A DNA stretch of 64,000 nucleotides, taken from Pseudobythopirellula maris (GTDB lineage Bacteria; Planctomycetota; Planctomycetia; Pirellulales; Lacipirellulaceae). The stretch spans positions 1,574,389-1,638,388 of the forward strand of contig NZ_SJPQ01000001.1 of the NCBI RefSeq assembly GCF_007859945.1. Direction: 5' to 3'. Positions 34,959 through 44,312 of this stretch are shown in pieces. Position numbers and translations under genes: made by a program. The notes under the pieces were generated by a model. That model saw only the letters and a program-made list of their open reading frames with translations. It did no database searches and had not been told where the DNA came from. Each line of letters begins with the position of its first letter. Position 1 is the stretch's first letter.

Positions 34959-36341
34959 ATGAGTTTCTGGAAGATCGCCTGGCGAAACATGCAGCAGCGG
35001 GGACTCGCCTCGTCGCTCACTGCTTTGTCGATGGCCTTGGGCGTGGCGGCTATGGTCGGGGTGATCGTTATTCACTCGGTCACGGTCCGCCAGTTCCAGC
35101 AGTCGGCCCACGGGTACAACCTGATCGTCGGCGGCAAGGGCGGCGCGTTGCAGTTGGTGCTCAGCACGGTCTACCACCTGGGCCAACCGCTCTACCCGAT
35201 CTCGTACGACTACTACCGGAAATTCGTTGACGGCGAGTTCGCCAGCGTGACCGACGTGGCGATCCCCTACTGTTTGGGCGACAGCTTCGACCCGTCCAAC
35301 GGCGAGGACGAGCGGGGGCTGATGTACCGCGTGGTGGCCACCACGCCCGACCTGTTCAACAAGCTCAACTACGGTATCGAGCGCGACGGCACGTTCAAGC
35401 GGTACGAGTTCAGTGAGGGTCGCAACTTTCTGGTCCAGAACGCCTACGAGGCGGTGGTCGGCTCGGTCGTCGCGGCTCAGGCCGACCTGCACGAGGGAGA
35501 CACCATCCAGCCGACCCACGGCGTGAGTGGCGACGGCGAGGTGCACATCGGCTTCAAGGTGGTCGGCGTGCTCGAGCCGACCGGCACGGCCAACGACCGC
35601 GCCGTGTTCGTCAACCTGGAGGGTTTCTTCCAGATCGACGACCACGCCTTGGGCGAGCCGGCCGAAGGAGTCGCCAGCGAGCCGCTTCCCGAGACCTCGC
35701 GCATCGACGAGCCCCGCGGCGCCCTGCCGCCGGCGAAGCTGTTCGACAACCAGGGCGCCGAGATCGAGCCGCTGCCGATGTCCCAACGCGAGGTGACCTC
35801 GATCCTGGTCGCCACGAGCAACGCGTTCGGCTCGATGGCGCTCAGCTCACGGATCAACAAGGATGGCGACACCGTCGCCCAGGCGGTGGCGCCGATCGGC
35901 GTGATCGAGTCGCTCCTGAACGCCATCGTCAAACCGGTGCAGATCGTGCTGCTGGTGATGACGGTCCTGATCGTCGTGGTCGCCTCGATCAGCATCCTGG
36001 TGAGCATCTACAACTCGATGAGCGAACGGAGCCACGACATCGCCGTGATGCGCGCCTTGGGCGCCAGCCGCTCGGCCGTGATGCTGGTGGTGCTCAGCGA
36101 GTCGGTGTTGCTCTCGCTCACCGGCGGGCTATTGGGGATCGTGCTGGGGCACGCGATGGTCGGTCTGGCGGCGCCCTACGTCGAGGCCCAAACCGGCGTG
36201 CGGCTCAACGCCCTGGCGTTCGACCCCTGGGAAGCGGCCGTTATCCCCGCCCTGGTCGCTCTGGCGGCGCTGGTGGGGCTGCTGCCCGCCATCTCGGCCT
36301 ACCGCACTGATGTGGCCAAAGCGCTACAGGGCGCCCGCTGA
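34959..36341 (+). CDS. FtsX/MacB-type ABC permease
   Basis: A 460-residue permease of the type VII ABC (MacB/LolCE/FtsX) class. An N-terminal helix (about 19-42) is followed by a large periplasmic domain (about 45-320) and three C-terminal helices (about 322-350, 373-405, 427-447). The cytoplasmic coupling motif 'SMSERSHDIAVMRALGASR' is typical. The periplasmic domain contains an unusual Glu/Pro-rich segment near 235-270. It pairs with the upstream ATPase and with the three envelope proteins downstream. Confidence 0.93.
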   Translation: MSFWKIAWRNMQQRGLASSLTALSMALGVAAMVGVIVIHSVTVRQFQQSAHGYNLIVGGKGGALQLVLSTVYHLGQPLYPISYDYYRKFVDGEFASVTDVAIPYCLGDSFDPSNGEDERGLMYRVVATTPDLFNKLNYGIERDGTFKRYEFSEGRNFLVQNAYEAVVGSVVAAQADLHEGDTIQPTHGVSGDGEVHIGFKVVGVLEPTGTANDRAVFVNLEGFFQIDDHALGEPAEGVASEPLPETSRIDEPRGALPPAKLFDNQGAEIEPLPMSQREVTSILVATSNAFGSMALSSRINKDGDTVAQAVAPIGVIESLLNAIVKPVQIVLLVMTVLIVVVASISILVSIYNSMSERSHDIAVMRALGASRSAVMLVVLSESVLLSLTGGLLGIVLGHAMVGLAAPYVEAQTGVRLNALAFDPWEAAVIPALVALAALVGLLPAISAYRTDVAKALQGAR

Positions 36342-36504
36342 TCGCCTTGCGTTCAATCGAGATCGCATCGCCCGGTCTCCTGCGATTCGGAGCGGGGTAT
36401 CGGCGTGTCCCGCTGAAGGTTTCGACGGTAAAATCAGTAGTGAGCCTCCTGCGTTCCCCGCCTCCCTCCACCCGCCTGCGACTAGTTGGCGGATCACGTT
36501 TTCC

Positions 36505-38136
36505 ATGACACGCCCCCGTCCAATCTTCTTGATCGCGTTGGCGGCCCTGCTGGCCACGGCCGGCATGGTCCGCGCTTGTCCGTTCTGCGTCGCCGAGAAC
36601 CGCACGCTCAGCGAGGAGATAGCCGACAGCAGCGTGGTGCTGATCGGCTCGCTCGTGGTCGACGAGGACGCCCGCCCCGACGACCCCACGCTCGGCGGCG
36701 TGCTCAACCCTCAAGACGGCACGGCGCGGTTCCGCGTCGAGCAGGTGCTCACCGGTGAAACGCTGCTCGGCGACGAGGAGCAGATCGAGGCGATCTACTT
36801 CGGCGACCCCCAACAAGACGTGGCGTACCTGCTGCGTGGCGTCGGCGAGCCGCCCGAGTGGAACATCCCGCTGCCGCTCAGCGACGAGGCGGTCGCCTAC
36901 GTCCCCAAACTGATCGGGCTGCCGGAAAGCGGCGCCGACCGAATGGCGTTCTTCCAGGACTACTTGGAGCACAGCGACTCGCTGCTGGCCCAAGACGCCT
37001 ACGACGAATTCGCCCGCGCCCCTTACAGCGACGTGCAAGACCTGGCCCCCCGGATGGATCCCGAGCAGCTGATGAGCTGGATCGAAGACCCCGCTGTCAG
37101 CCCCAGCCGGCGGCGTCTTTACCTCACGATGCTCGGCGTGTGCGGCGGCAAGGAAGACGCCCGACGCATCGAGCGGCTGCTGCTCTCCGACAGCCGAACC
37201 CTCAAACCGGCCGCCCGCGTCACGGTCGACGCGGCAGTCGCAGCCGGCGCGCCGCTGGCCGCGCCGCTGGCCGCCGACGCGCTACTGTCGGCCGAACGGC
37301 AGAACAAGCTCGGTCTCGACGCGATGATCGCCTGCTACATCACGCTCAGCGGCAAGGCGGGCGAGGGCGAGCGGGCGATGGACCTGATCGACCGCCGTTT
37401 CCTCGCCGACCAGCAAGGCGACTACTCGCACGTCTACTCCACGCTCATGGCGCTGCGTTTCCTGGCCGAGGAAAGCGACGCCGTGCCCCGCGAACGCGTT
37501 CTCGTCTCGGCCCGGCTGCTGTTGGGCAGCACCGACTTCGCCGACCAGGTGATTCCCGACCTGGCCCGCTGGGAGGATTGGTCGGTCTTGGACCGTTTGG
37601 AAGCGATGTACATCGACCCCGAAGCCGAGGGGGTGCAGCAATACGTCCGCGAGCCGATCGTCGCGTACCTCGACGTGGCCGCCGAGCGCGGCGGCGAGCT
37701 CGGCGAACGCGCTACCGCGGCGCTCGCCCGGATCGAGCCGGTCGACGAAAAGGCGTTCAAGCGGGCCCGCAGCCTGCGGGCGTTCGGCTTTTTGGCCCAG
37801 GCCCGGCCCGCGCGCGACCCGTTGGAGAACGGCGTGCGTAGTGGTGAGGAGGCGGTCGCCGATCAACTGGCGGCCCAGGAGGGCCCCTCCGAATCGTCCC
37901 CGTCGGTCCCCCCCCTGCCCCAAGCGTCTGAGCCTACGGCGGCAACGCCCTCCGCCGACGAAACGCCCGGCCCGGCGAGGGTGGTCGCCGAAACGGTGGC
38001 CGACGAGCCGCAGACGATCGAGCAAACCGCCCCGCTGACGCCGCCAAGCCGTTTTGTGCTGCTCGCCACGCCATTGGTTGCCGGAGCGATCTGTCTCGGA
38101 CTATTCTGGATTATCCTCCGCGGGGGCGTCGCTTGA
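36505..38136 (+). CDS. Exported protein with C-terminal membrane anchor, ABC-operon associated
   Basis: A 543-residue protein, unrecognised. It has a signal peptide (FLIALAALLATAGMVRA), a striking N-terminal 'CPFCVAENRTLSEE', then a mainly helical middle (about 150-440) with repeat-like features that could be HEAT-type. A Ser/Pro/Glu-rich linker precedes a C-terminal transmembrane helix (VLLATPLVAGAICLGLFWII). The CPFC motif could bind metal or be redox active. Its position between an FtsX-type permease and DUF3299-like genes on the same strand suggests a partner of that ABC system. Confidence 0.6.
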   Translation: MTRPRPIFLIALAALLATAGMVRACPFCVAENRTLSEEIADSSVVLIGSLVVDEDARPDDPTLGGVLNPQDGTARFRVEQVLTGETLLGDEEQIEAIYFGDPQQDVAYLLRGVGEPPEWNIPLPLSDEAVAYVPKLIGLPESGADRMAFFQDYLEHSDSLLAQDAYDEFARAPYSDVQDLAPRMDPEQLMSWIEDPAVSPSRRRLYLTMLGVCGGKEDARRIERLLLSDSRTLKPAARVTVDAAVAAGAPLAAPLAADALLSAERQNKLGLDAMIACYITLSGKAGEGERAMDLIDRRFLADQQGDYSHVYSTLMALRFLAEESDAVPRERVLVSARLLLGSTDFADQVIPDLARWEDWSVLDRLEAMYIDPEAEGVQQYVREPIVAYLDVAAERGGELGERATAALARIEPVDEKAFKRARSLRAFGFLAQARPARDPLENGVRSGEEAVADQLAAQEGPSESSPSVPPLPQASEPTAATPSADETPGPARVVAETVADEPQTIEQTAPLTPPSRFVLLATPLVAGAICLGLFWIILRGGVA

Positions 38137-38194
38137 GCCCGCTGAGGCCGCGACTTCCCCACCTCCCCCCTCGCCGACTCGTCAGAACCTACCG

Positions 38195-38923
38195 ATGCCG
38201 ACCGAAGCCATTGCCGACGCCCCGTCCGTCGGGGCCACGAGCGAAGACGACTCGCTCGCCTATCGCTCGATCCCCGCCACGGCGATCATGGGGCTGCTGA
38301 TTTCTTTGTTGGGCGTGGTGGCGCCGATCTCCTCGGGCGGGAATTTCAACACGGCGTTGATGTTGGCCCCGATCCCGCTCGCCGGGCTGCTTTTCTCGCT
38401 CTCGGCCCTGTCGACGATCCGTCACGCGCCCGAACTGTACACCGGCGGCAAGATCGCCGGCGCCGGCGCCGCCCTCTCGGTGCTGTTCCTCGTGACGAGC
38501 CTCGGCTACGGCGGCTACGTCTACGCCACCGAGACGCCCGACGGCTACGAGCGGATCAGCTTCATCGACATGAAGCCGACCGAAGCGGAAGAGGTGAACC
38601 GCACTCCCATACCGCCCGACATCCTTGAGCTGATGAAGAATGAGCAGAAGGTGTTTATCAAGGGCTACATCCGGCCCGACACGATCCAATACCACGAGAA
38701 CATCAGCGACTTCTTGCTGGTCCGCGACAACTTGCAGTGCTGCTTCGGCCCGATGGCGAAAGTGTACTACTTCGACCAGATCCAGGTGAAGCTCGACCCT
38801 GGCATGACGACCGATTACCACACCGGTTTGTTCAGGCTCGGCGGCCTGCTCAAAGTCGGCCCCGGCGACCCCGAGAGCAACACGCCGCTCACATTCCACA
38901 TGCAAGCCGACTACGTCAAGTAA
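38195..38923 (+). CDS. Membrane protein with C-terminal DUF3299-like domain
   Basis: A 242-residue protein with two or three hydrophobic helices at about 28-105 (DUF4190-like arrangement) and a C-terminal domain (about 150-242) bearing 'FIKGYIRPDTIQYH' and 'FLLVRDNLQCCFGP'. That 'LVRDN-xx-CCFGP' pattern matches the DUF3299 fold, which is often encoded with LolD/FtsX-type ABC transporters in other bacteria. The adjacent cysteines could be metal or redox sites. A second copy of the same domain is encoded immediately downstream. Confidence 0.65.
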   Translation: MPTEAIADAPSVGATSEDDSLAYRSIPATAIMGLLISLLGVVAPISSGGNFNTALMLAPIPLAGLLFSLSALSTIRHAPELYTGGKIAGAGAALSVLFLVTSLGYGGYVYATETPDGYERISFIDMKPTEAEEVNRTPIPPDILELMKNEQKVFIKGYIRPDTIQYHENISDFLLVRDNLQCCFGPMAKVYYFDQIQVKLDPGMTTDYHTGLFRLGGLLKVGPGDPESNTPLTFHMQADYVK

Positions 38924-38952
38924 GTCTTACCGCTGCTTTAGTCCGGGGTGAC

Positions 38953-39534
38953 GTGCACAAGCGACGATACCATGCACCGCCGAGCCCGCGTCCGTGCGCC
39001 CGCTTGCGGCTGAGCTTTTGCATCGGCTTGCTTTGCGCCGGCTGCGGCGAGGCGCCGCCCGAGATCGCCGCCGACGCGGCGAGCGAGACGGCGGTGCAAG
39101 ACGCCGCCGCCGAAGATCGCGCCGCCGAAAGGCCTGCGGCCGCCGGCCCGGAGCACGACTCCGACCGCTTGCTCGACAAAACCTTCGACGACCTGGTGTT
39201 CGACATCGAGCCCGACGAGCCTTTCGAGCGGTCGATGATCACCCCCGAGGTCGAGGCGTTGGCCGGGCGCCGGGTCCGTTTGCGGGGCTACATCTACCCC
39301 ACGATGCAGAAGCACCACCTCAAGCAGTTCGTGTTGGTGCGCGACAACCAGGAGTGCTGCTTCGGCCCCGGCGCCGCGCTCTACGACTGCGTGCTGGTCG
39401 AGATGGCCCCCGGCAAGACGGCCAGCTACGGGATCCGCCCGGTCGCGGTCGAGGGGCGGCTGCGCATCGAGCCGCTCACGTTCGACGGCAAGACGCTCGG
39501 CGTCTTCCAGATGATCGCCGACTCGGTGGATTGA
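38953..39534 (+). CDS. Lipoprotein with DUF3299-like domain
   Basis: A 193-residue lipoprotein: 'LSFCIGLLCAGCGEAPP' carries a lipobox with lipidation Cys in C-A-G-C. An Ala/Glu/Asp-rich linker is followed by a DUF3299-like domain with 'RRVRLRGYIYPTMQ' and 'FVLVRDNQECCFGP', the same motif as the preceding gene, and 'MAPGKTASYGIRPVAVEGRL'. The start is GTG, since no in-frame ATG lies before the lipobox. The pair of CCFGP proteins plus the ABC genes suggests one envelope machine. Confidence 0.65.
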   Translation: MHKRRYHAPPSPRPCARLRLSFCIGLLCAGCGEAPPEIAADAASETAVQDAAAEDRAAERPAAAGPEHDSDRLLDKTFDDLVFDIEPDEPFERSMITPEVEALAGRRVRLRGYIYPTMQKHHLKQFVLVRDNQECCFGPGAALYDCVLVEMAPGKTASYGIRPVAVEGRLRIEPLTFDGKTLGVFQMIADSVD

Positions 39535-39566
39535 GGCGCCCGCCCTCAGGCGCGGCTCTCCCCGCG

Positions 39567-41024
39567 TCACTGCTCGTTGTTGAGCCCGAGCTTCTTGAAC
39601 CAGCGGCCCTGCGAGTCTTCCGGCTTGCCGCTGGGGGCGTTCGTTTGCATCGCCTCGAGTTCTTGCCGCCAAGCGGCGAGCTCGGACTGCTGGCGGGCGA
39701 TCGCCGCCCGCTCGACCGACACCTCGAGCTCCGCCTCGCGCAGCTTGGCGAGCAGCTCTTGCTCGATCTGCGAGAGCCGCTTCCGCTCGGCCTGGATCAC
39801 TTCGCTCTCGTCGAGGATGGCGGTGCGCACCTGCTCGTCGCCGGCGCCCTGCTGCTGGAGGGCTTCCTCGAGCTCGGCGGCGAGGCGGGCGATCTCGCGG
39901 TCCTTCTCGGCGAGCGCCTCGTCGGTGATGCGAATCGTCCCTTCGATCGTCGCTCGCTCCTCGGCCCGTTGCTCCGCCTCCCGGGGGTCTTCGGGCTCGT
40001 ACTCGCCCTCGAGGGCGGCCAGCATGCGCCGCTTCTGGGCCTCCCAGTCGTTGGCGCCGTCGTCCACCGGCGCGGGCACGGCGGCGGCGCCGCCGCCTTG
40101 CGCCAGCTGCTCTTCGAGCCGCGATTTCTCTTCCTTGAGCTCGCGGAGGTCCTCGACCGCCATCTCGAAGCGACGCCGCAGGTCGACCAGCTCCTCCGAG
40201 TCGTCGGCCGGTTCCGAGGGCGCTTGACGGGAGAGGTCTTCAATCTTCTGAGCGAGTTCGTCGCGTTCGTTCCGCAACGAGATCAGCTCGGCCGCCTCGG
40301 CGGCGCCCAGCTCGGGCCGCTCGGCCAACTGCTGCTCCAGCTCGGCGGCGCGCTCGCGGTGCTGCTGCAGATCGGCCATCGCGATCTCGCATTTCTGCTG
40401 CAGCTCGAGCTCGGTCTGCGACGGAGCGCTGCGCTGCGTCTCGGCCTGCTCGAGCCGCGCCGCGGCGTCGGCGAGCGCCCGCTGTGCGTCGCTCAGCTCA
40501 CACTCCACCCGTTGCCGATCGCGGCGTTCGGACTCGTTGGCGTGGTTGAGCTGGTCGCGCTGACGGAGCAATTGGTCTCGTTCGCGCGCCAACGCGTCGC
40601 GCTCGGCCGAGAGCTCGTCGCGTTCGTGGCTCGCCTGCTGGCCGGTGCGGATCGAACGGTCGGCGGCCTGCCGCTCACGCAAGGCGAGTTGGGCCTCGAC
40701 CTGATCGCGGAGCGACTCCCACTCGCTGCGTTCCTCCTGCCACTCGCGGCGCCGGAGCTCGAACGAGTGGCGTTCGGCCTCGAGCAAATGGGCCTGCTGG
40801 GCGAGCCGCTCGGACTCGTCGCGGACCCGCTCTTCGACGATCGCTTCGACCGCCGCCGCCGACGACTGGTCCATCCGCTCCGCCAGGTCGCGCTCCAACG
40901 CCCGGAACGAGTCGCTCGCGTTGTCGAACGAATCCTCTAGCTGGTCGCGCAGCGCCTGGATCGACGCGGCAGATTGCTGCGCGAGCTCGTCGAGAGGATC
41001 GGATTCGGCGGGGGTGGGGTCCAT
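39567..41024 (-). CDS. Long coiled-coil protein, hypothetical
   Basis: A 485-residue protein that is almost entirely Glu/Gln/Arg/Ala-rich heptad repeat from about residue 12 to 460, with a Gly/Ala/Pro hinge near 315 ('LAQGGGAAAVPAPVDDG') and a short C-terminal tail 'GRWFKKLGLNNEQ'. There is no signal peptide or transmembrane helix, so it is likely cytoplasmic. Coiled-coil proteins of this type are common in planctomycetes and have been suggested to be cytoskeletal or scaffold elements; no specific family is recognised. It converges on the lipoprotein gene. Confidence 0.6.
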   Translation of the reverse strand: MDPTPAESDPLDELAQQSAASIQALRDQLEDSFDNASDSFRALERDLAERMDQSSAAAVEAIVEERVRDESERLAQQAHLLEAERHSFELRRREWQEERSEWESLRDQVEAQLALRERQAADRSIRTGQQASHERDELSAERDALARERDQLLRQRDQLNHANESERRDRQRVECELSDAQRALADAAARLEQAETQRSAPSQTELELQQKCEIAMADLQQHRERAAELEQQLAERPELGAAEAAELISLRNERDELAQKIEDLSRQAPSEPADDSEELVDLRRRFEMAVEDLRELKEEKSRLEEQLAQGGGAAAVPAPVDDGANDWEAQKRRMLAALEGEYEPEDPREAEQRAEERATIEGTIRITDEALAEKDREIARLAAELEEALQQQGAGDEQVRTAILDESEVIQAERKRLSQIEQELLAKLREAELEVSVERAAIARQQSELAAWRQELEAMQTNAPSGKPEDSQGRWFKKLGLNNEQ

Positions 41025-41290
41025 TCCCGGTCGGCAAAATATTCGTGTTGGCGTGTCCCAGCGGCGCCGGCGCGCGGCTTCTCCATGCGGACCCTGCGCC
41101 CCACGGGCGCAAAGCTCCATCGGTATATAGGTTACGGGGGGCGTATGCCCAAAAAGTGGGGGGGCGGGTCGTGCGGGTGGCGCCGGTTGCGGCGGGGCAT
41201 GGCCGCAAGTCGCGCGCGCCGCGGGCGGTTTCGCCCGAATAGGGCCGCTTCGCCCGGGCGCCAGGGCAAGCCCGGTTCAGCATCCCGCAA

Positions 41291-42238
41291 CTATTTTGGG
41301 TCGTTCACCCGGCACTCGGGCTGCTTGCCCTGCAAGAAATCGGCCGCCTGGCGGGCCACCCGCGTCCTCAGCTCGTGGATCGCCTCGGTCGAGCAGAACG
41401 CCGTGTGCGGGGTTACCACCACCCGCGGGTCGTTGTAGGGCGCACGGCCGAGGTCGGGCGGCTCGACGTCCTGCACGTCGAGCGCTGCGCCGGCCAGATT
41501 GCCCGCGTCGAGCGCCGCGGCCAGGGCGTCGTGGTCGACCAACCCGCCACGGGCGGTGTTGATCAAGAAGGCCGTCGGCTTCATTTGCTCGAAGGTCTCA
41601 CGCCGCATCATGTGGTGCGTCTCATCGGTGAGCGGCGCGCAGAGGGCCACGTGGTCGCTCTCGGCAAGGAGCTTCTCTAGGGGCAGCCACTCGACGCCGT
41701 CGGGCGCTTCGCGCGAGCGGTTCGTGCCGACCACCCGCATGCCGAGCGCTGCTGCCTTGGCGGCCAGGCTCTTGCCGATGCGTCCCAGCCCCACCAGGCC
41801 GAGCGTCTTGCCCTCGACCCGCTCGATCGGCAGGTGCGACGATAAGTCGTACTCACCGCGCTTCGTGGCCCAATGGCTCTCGGCGATCTTGCGGGCCATC
41901 GTCAGCACAAGCGCCAGTGTGTGCTCGGCCACCTCGCGGTAGCAGTAGTCGGGCACGTTGGTGACCAGCACGCCTCGTTCGGTCGCGTGCTCCACGTCGA
42001 TGTTGTCGAGCCCGATGCCGGTGCGGGCGATGTGCCGGCAGTTCTTCGCGGCGTCGATCACCCGCGCCGTCACGGGCGCCCAGCAGGTGAGCACCACATC
42101 GGCGTCGCCGACCTCACGGGCGAGCGTCTCCTCGCGGTTGTCGCTGGCGGTGCGCAGCTCACACCCGGCCTCGGCGAGGATCTTGCGCTCCAGCTCGATG
42201 TCGGGCCAGGGGTAGTCGGTGTAGAAGGCGTTGGGCAT
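41291..42238 (-). CDS. D-isomer-specific 2-hydroxyacid dehydrogenase (C-terminal-binding-protein-like)
   Basis: A 315-residue NAD-dependent dehydrogenase. The nucleotide motif is 'LGLVGLGRIGKSLAAKA' near 143. Catalytic residues are consistent with the family: Arg in 'INTARGGLVD', Glu in 'DVQDVEPPDL' and His in 'VTPHTAFCS'. The absence of an ACT or regulatory domain separates it from full phosphoglycerate dehydrogenases, and the substrate is a 2-hydroxy acid of unknown identity. It is read in the same direction as the acyl-CoA synthetase-like gene upstream (134-bp gap). Confidence 0.85.
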   Translation of the reverse strand: MPNAFYTDYPWPDIELERKILAEAGCELRTASDNREETLAREVGDADVVLTCWAPVTARVIDAAKNCRHIARTGIGLDNIDVEHATERGVLVTNVPDYCYREVAEHTLALVLTMARKIAESHWATKRGEYDLSSHLPIERVEGKTLGLVGLGRIGKSLAAKAAALGMRVVGTNRSREAPDGVEWLPLEKLLAESDHVALCAPLTDETHHMMRRETFEQMKPTAFLINTARGGLVDHDALAAALDAGNLAGAALDVQDVEPPDLGRAPYNDPRVVVTPHTAFCSTEAIHELRTRVARQAADFLQGKQPECRVNDPK

Positions 42239-42250
42239 AGACCAATTATC

Positions 42251-42271
42251 CCCTCCCCCTGGTGGGGAGGG
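42251..42271. repeat. CCCTCCCC hairpin
   Basis: CCCTCCCC-CTGGT-GGGGAGGG forms a perfect 8-bp stem directly upstream of the dehydrogenase start. Similar CCCTCCCC-type sequence recurs a few tens of bases further on. It is repeat-like and could affect translation of the dehydrogenase. Confidence 0.4.
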
Positions 42272-42372
42272 CTAGGGAGGGGGGAAAGCCCCGTGTGCTC
42301 GGGTTCTTCACCCCTCCCCAATGTGTCTTCGAGGGTACGGCCTCCCCATCAAGGTCTGGGGATTTTTCTCGC

Positions 42373-43797
42373 TCATCGTTTGTCTATCGTCTGAATTTGT
42401 CGCGCGAAGTTCGCCCGAATCACCTCGCGCCGCAGGCTCAACTTCGCCGTCATCTCGCCCAGTTCCTGCGAGAAGCCCCGGGGCAACACGAAGAAATCGT
42501 GAACCTGCTCCTCCCGGGCGGCGCCGGTGAGGGCGCCGTCGATCGCTTCGCGAAACACCTCCCGCACCCGTGGGTGCGAGACGGCCCGCCGCTTGGACCA
42601 GACCCACAGCCGCTCGCGCTTGATCAGCGCCCGCAGTCGATCGCGGCTCGGCACAACGAGCGCACGCAAGCCCTTCTCGCCGTCGCCGATGACACATGCC
42701 TGCTCGATCCAGGGCGACGCGGCGAGCATCGCCTCGACGCGCGACGGCGCCACGTTCTTGCCGGTCGACAGTACTACCAGCTCCTTCTTGCGGCCGGTGA
42801 TCGTGAGGAAGCCCTCTTCGTCGAGCGATCCGAGGTCGCCGGTGTGCAGCCAACCGTCCTTGAGCACCTCGGCGGTCGGCTCGGGGTTGTTCCAGTAGCC
42901 GAGCATGACGTTCGGCCCACGGACCAAGACCTCGCCGTCGTCGGCCGTTCGCACCTCAACGCCCGGCAGCGGCTTGCCAACGGTTCCGAGCTTGTGCGTG
43001 TCGGGCGTGTTCACGGTCACGACGGGCGACGCCTCGGTCAGCCCGTAGCCGGTGTAGAGCGGCACGCCCTCGTCGAAGAACCGCCGCTCGACGGCCGGCG
43101 CCAGCGCGGCCCCGCCGCAGTAGCAACGCTTGATCTCGCCGCCGAAGAGTTCGCGCAGCGAGAGCCCTTGGGCGTCGGCCAAGTCGATCGCCTTCTGGAA
43201 GAAGTACGGCACGCCGTTCACCACGGTCGGGTGGACTATCTGGCAGTCTCGAAAGACCGTCTCGCGCGACTCGGCCAGCACGAGACGCGAGCCTCGCAGC
43301 AGCCAAATGTGGAGGTCGCCGGTGCGGGCGTAGAGGTGATGAAACGGCAGGAAGGTGAGCCGAAGTTCGTCGCCGCTGCCGCCGCTTGCCTCGCTTAGCG
43401 CCCTGGCGTTGGCCAAGAGATTCTCGTGCGAGAGCATCACCCGCCGCGGCTCGGCGCCGGTGCCGGAGGTCGTGACCACCGTGGCGGGAGGGGGCTCGCC
43501 TGGCAGGCGCCCGTCGAAACCGGGCGGGACGAGCGTCGCCCCGATCCGCATGACGGCCAGCGTGTGGACGATCCAATCGAACTCGTTCGAGCGATTTTCT
43601 TCAACCGCATCGCCGCCGGAGAAACCTTGCTCGCCAAGTTCAGCGACTCGCTTCTGAACCTGCCCGTGGAGCTGTTCCCAAGTCACCCAGACGAGAACCC
43701 CGTCCCAGATCGTCCCCAGCGCCGGCTTATCGGGTTGCTGGGCGACATTCGCGGCAAGGGCTGCGTTGATCGTAGAGGTTTCGGTCACGCCGGTCAT
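42373..43797 (-). CDS. AMP-binding acyl-CoA synthetase-like protein, short N-domain
   Basis: A 474-residue member of the ANL adenylating superfamily. The phosphate loop is 'TTSGTGAEPRRVMLSHEN', with 'YTGYGLTEASPVV' as motif A5-like, 'HTGDLGSLDEEGFLTITGR' (A7) and a C-terminal Lys segment in 'TAKLSLRR'. Only about 25 residues separate the 'GATLVPPGFDG' strand from the phosphate loop, whereas typical members have roughly 70-80, so a piece of the N-domain appears to be missing. Fatty-acid or aromatic-acid activation is plausible. It is divergent from a small membrane-protein gene. Confidence 0.75.
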   Translation of the reverse strand: MTGVTETSTINAALAANVAQQPDKPALGTIWDGVLVWVTWEQLHGQVQKRVAELGEQGFSGGDAVEENRSNEFDWIVHTLAVMRIGATLVPPGFDGRLPGEPPPATVVTTSGTGAEPRRVMLSHENLLANARALSEASGGSGDELRLTFLPFHHLYARTGDLHIWLLRGSRLVLAESRETVFRDCQIVHPTVVNGVPYFFQKAIDLADAQGLSLRELFGGEIKRCYCGGAALAPAVERRFFDEGVPLYTGYGLTEASPVVTVNTPDTHKLGTVGKPLPGVEVRTADDGEVLVRGPNVMLGYWNNPEPTAEVLKDGWLHTGDLGSLDEEGFLTITGRKKELVVLSTGKNVAPSRVEAMLAASPWIEQACVIGDGEKGLRALVVPSRDRLRALIKRERLWVWSKRRAVSHPRVREVFREAIDGALTGAAREEQVHDFFVLPRGFSQELGEMTAKLSLRREVIRANFARQIQTIDKR

Positions 43798-43850
43798 GCC
43801 GTGTGCTAGGTTTGTAGTGCAGAACGCCCGCCCTACCCCGGTACGCCGCC

Positions 43851-44312
43851 ATGCCGATGAAGACTCTTGCTCTCCCGAAGCCACCCGCCCCGGCCCTGCT
43901 GGTCGGACTGTTTTTTATCGCGGCGGGAGCGTTGCTCCCGGTGCTGAGGTCCTACGGCTCCGGCCGATTAGATCTCAGCGATTGGTTGCTGTACGGCGTG
44001 CTGCTATACGTGGGGCTAGGATTGATCTGCGGCTACCGACCCGCGTGGAAGGTTGGCGTGGTCTTGTCGGGGTTCTTTGTGCTGATGGGCGTTTTGGGTT
44101 GCTTGATGAGCCTGTTGTTCCTTGCGGCACACGCTGCTGGCAAAGGGAGTCCGGACATGGTGACCGCCGACGAGTGCCTCGTGATGGCGGGGGCACTCGC
44201 GTGCTTAGCCGCCGCAGGGGCCGGAGTGTTGCAATCGCTCTGGCGCGATGGAGTCAGGCAATACTATCGGGCGCCGACCGGGCCTTTCGTGAGTGACGCG
44301 CCAGCAGCCTAG
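43851..44312 (+). CDS. Four-helix membrane protein, hypothetical
   Basis: A 153-residue unrecognised membrane protein with hydrophobic segments at about 16-32, 46-60, 70-95 and 108-125 ('LLVGLFFIAAGALLPVL', 'LLYGVLLYVGLGLI', 'VVLSGFFVLMGVLGCL', 'LVMAGALACLAAAG'). No motifs point to a function. Its TAG stop shares CTAG with the convergent pheT stop, so the two genes overlap by four bases. Confidence 0.5.
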   Translation: MPMKTLALPKPPAPALLVGLFFIAAGALLPVLRSYGSGRLDLSDWLLYGVLLYVGLGLICGYRPAWKVGVVLSGFFVLMGVLGCLMSLLFLAAHAAGKGSPDMVTADECLVMAGALACLAAAGAGVLQSLWRDGVRQYYRAPTGPFVSDAPAA

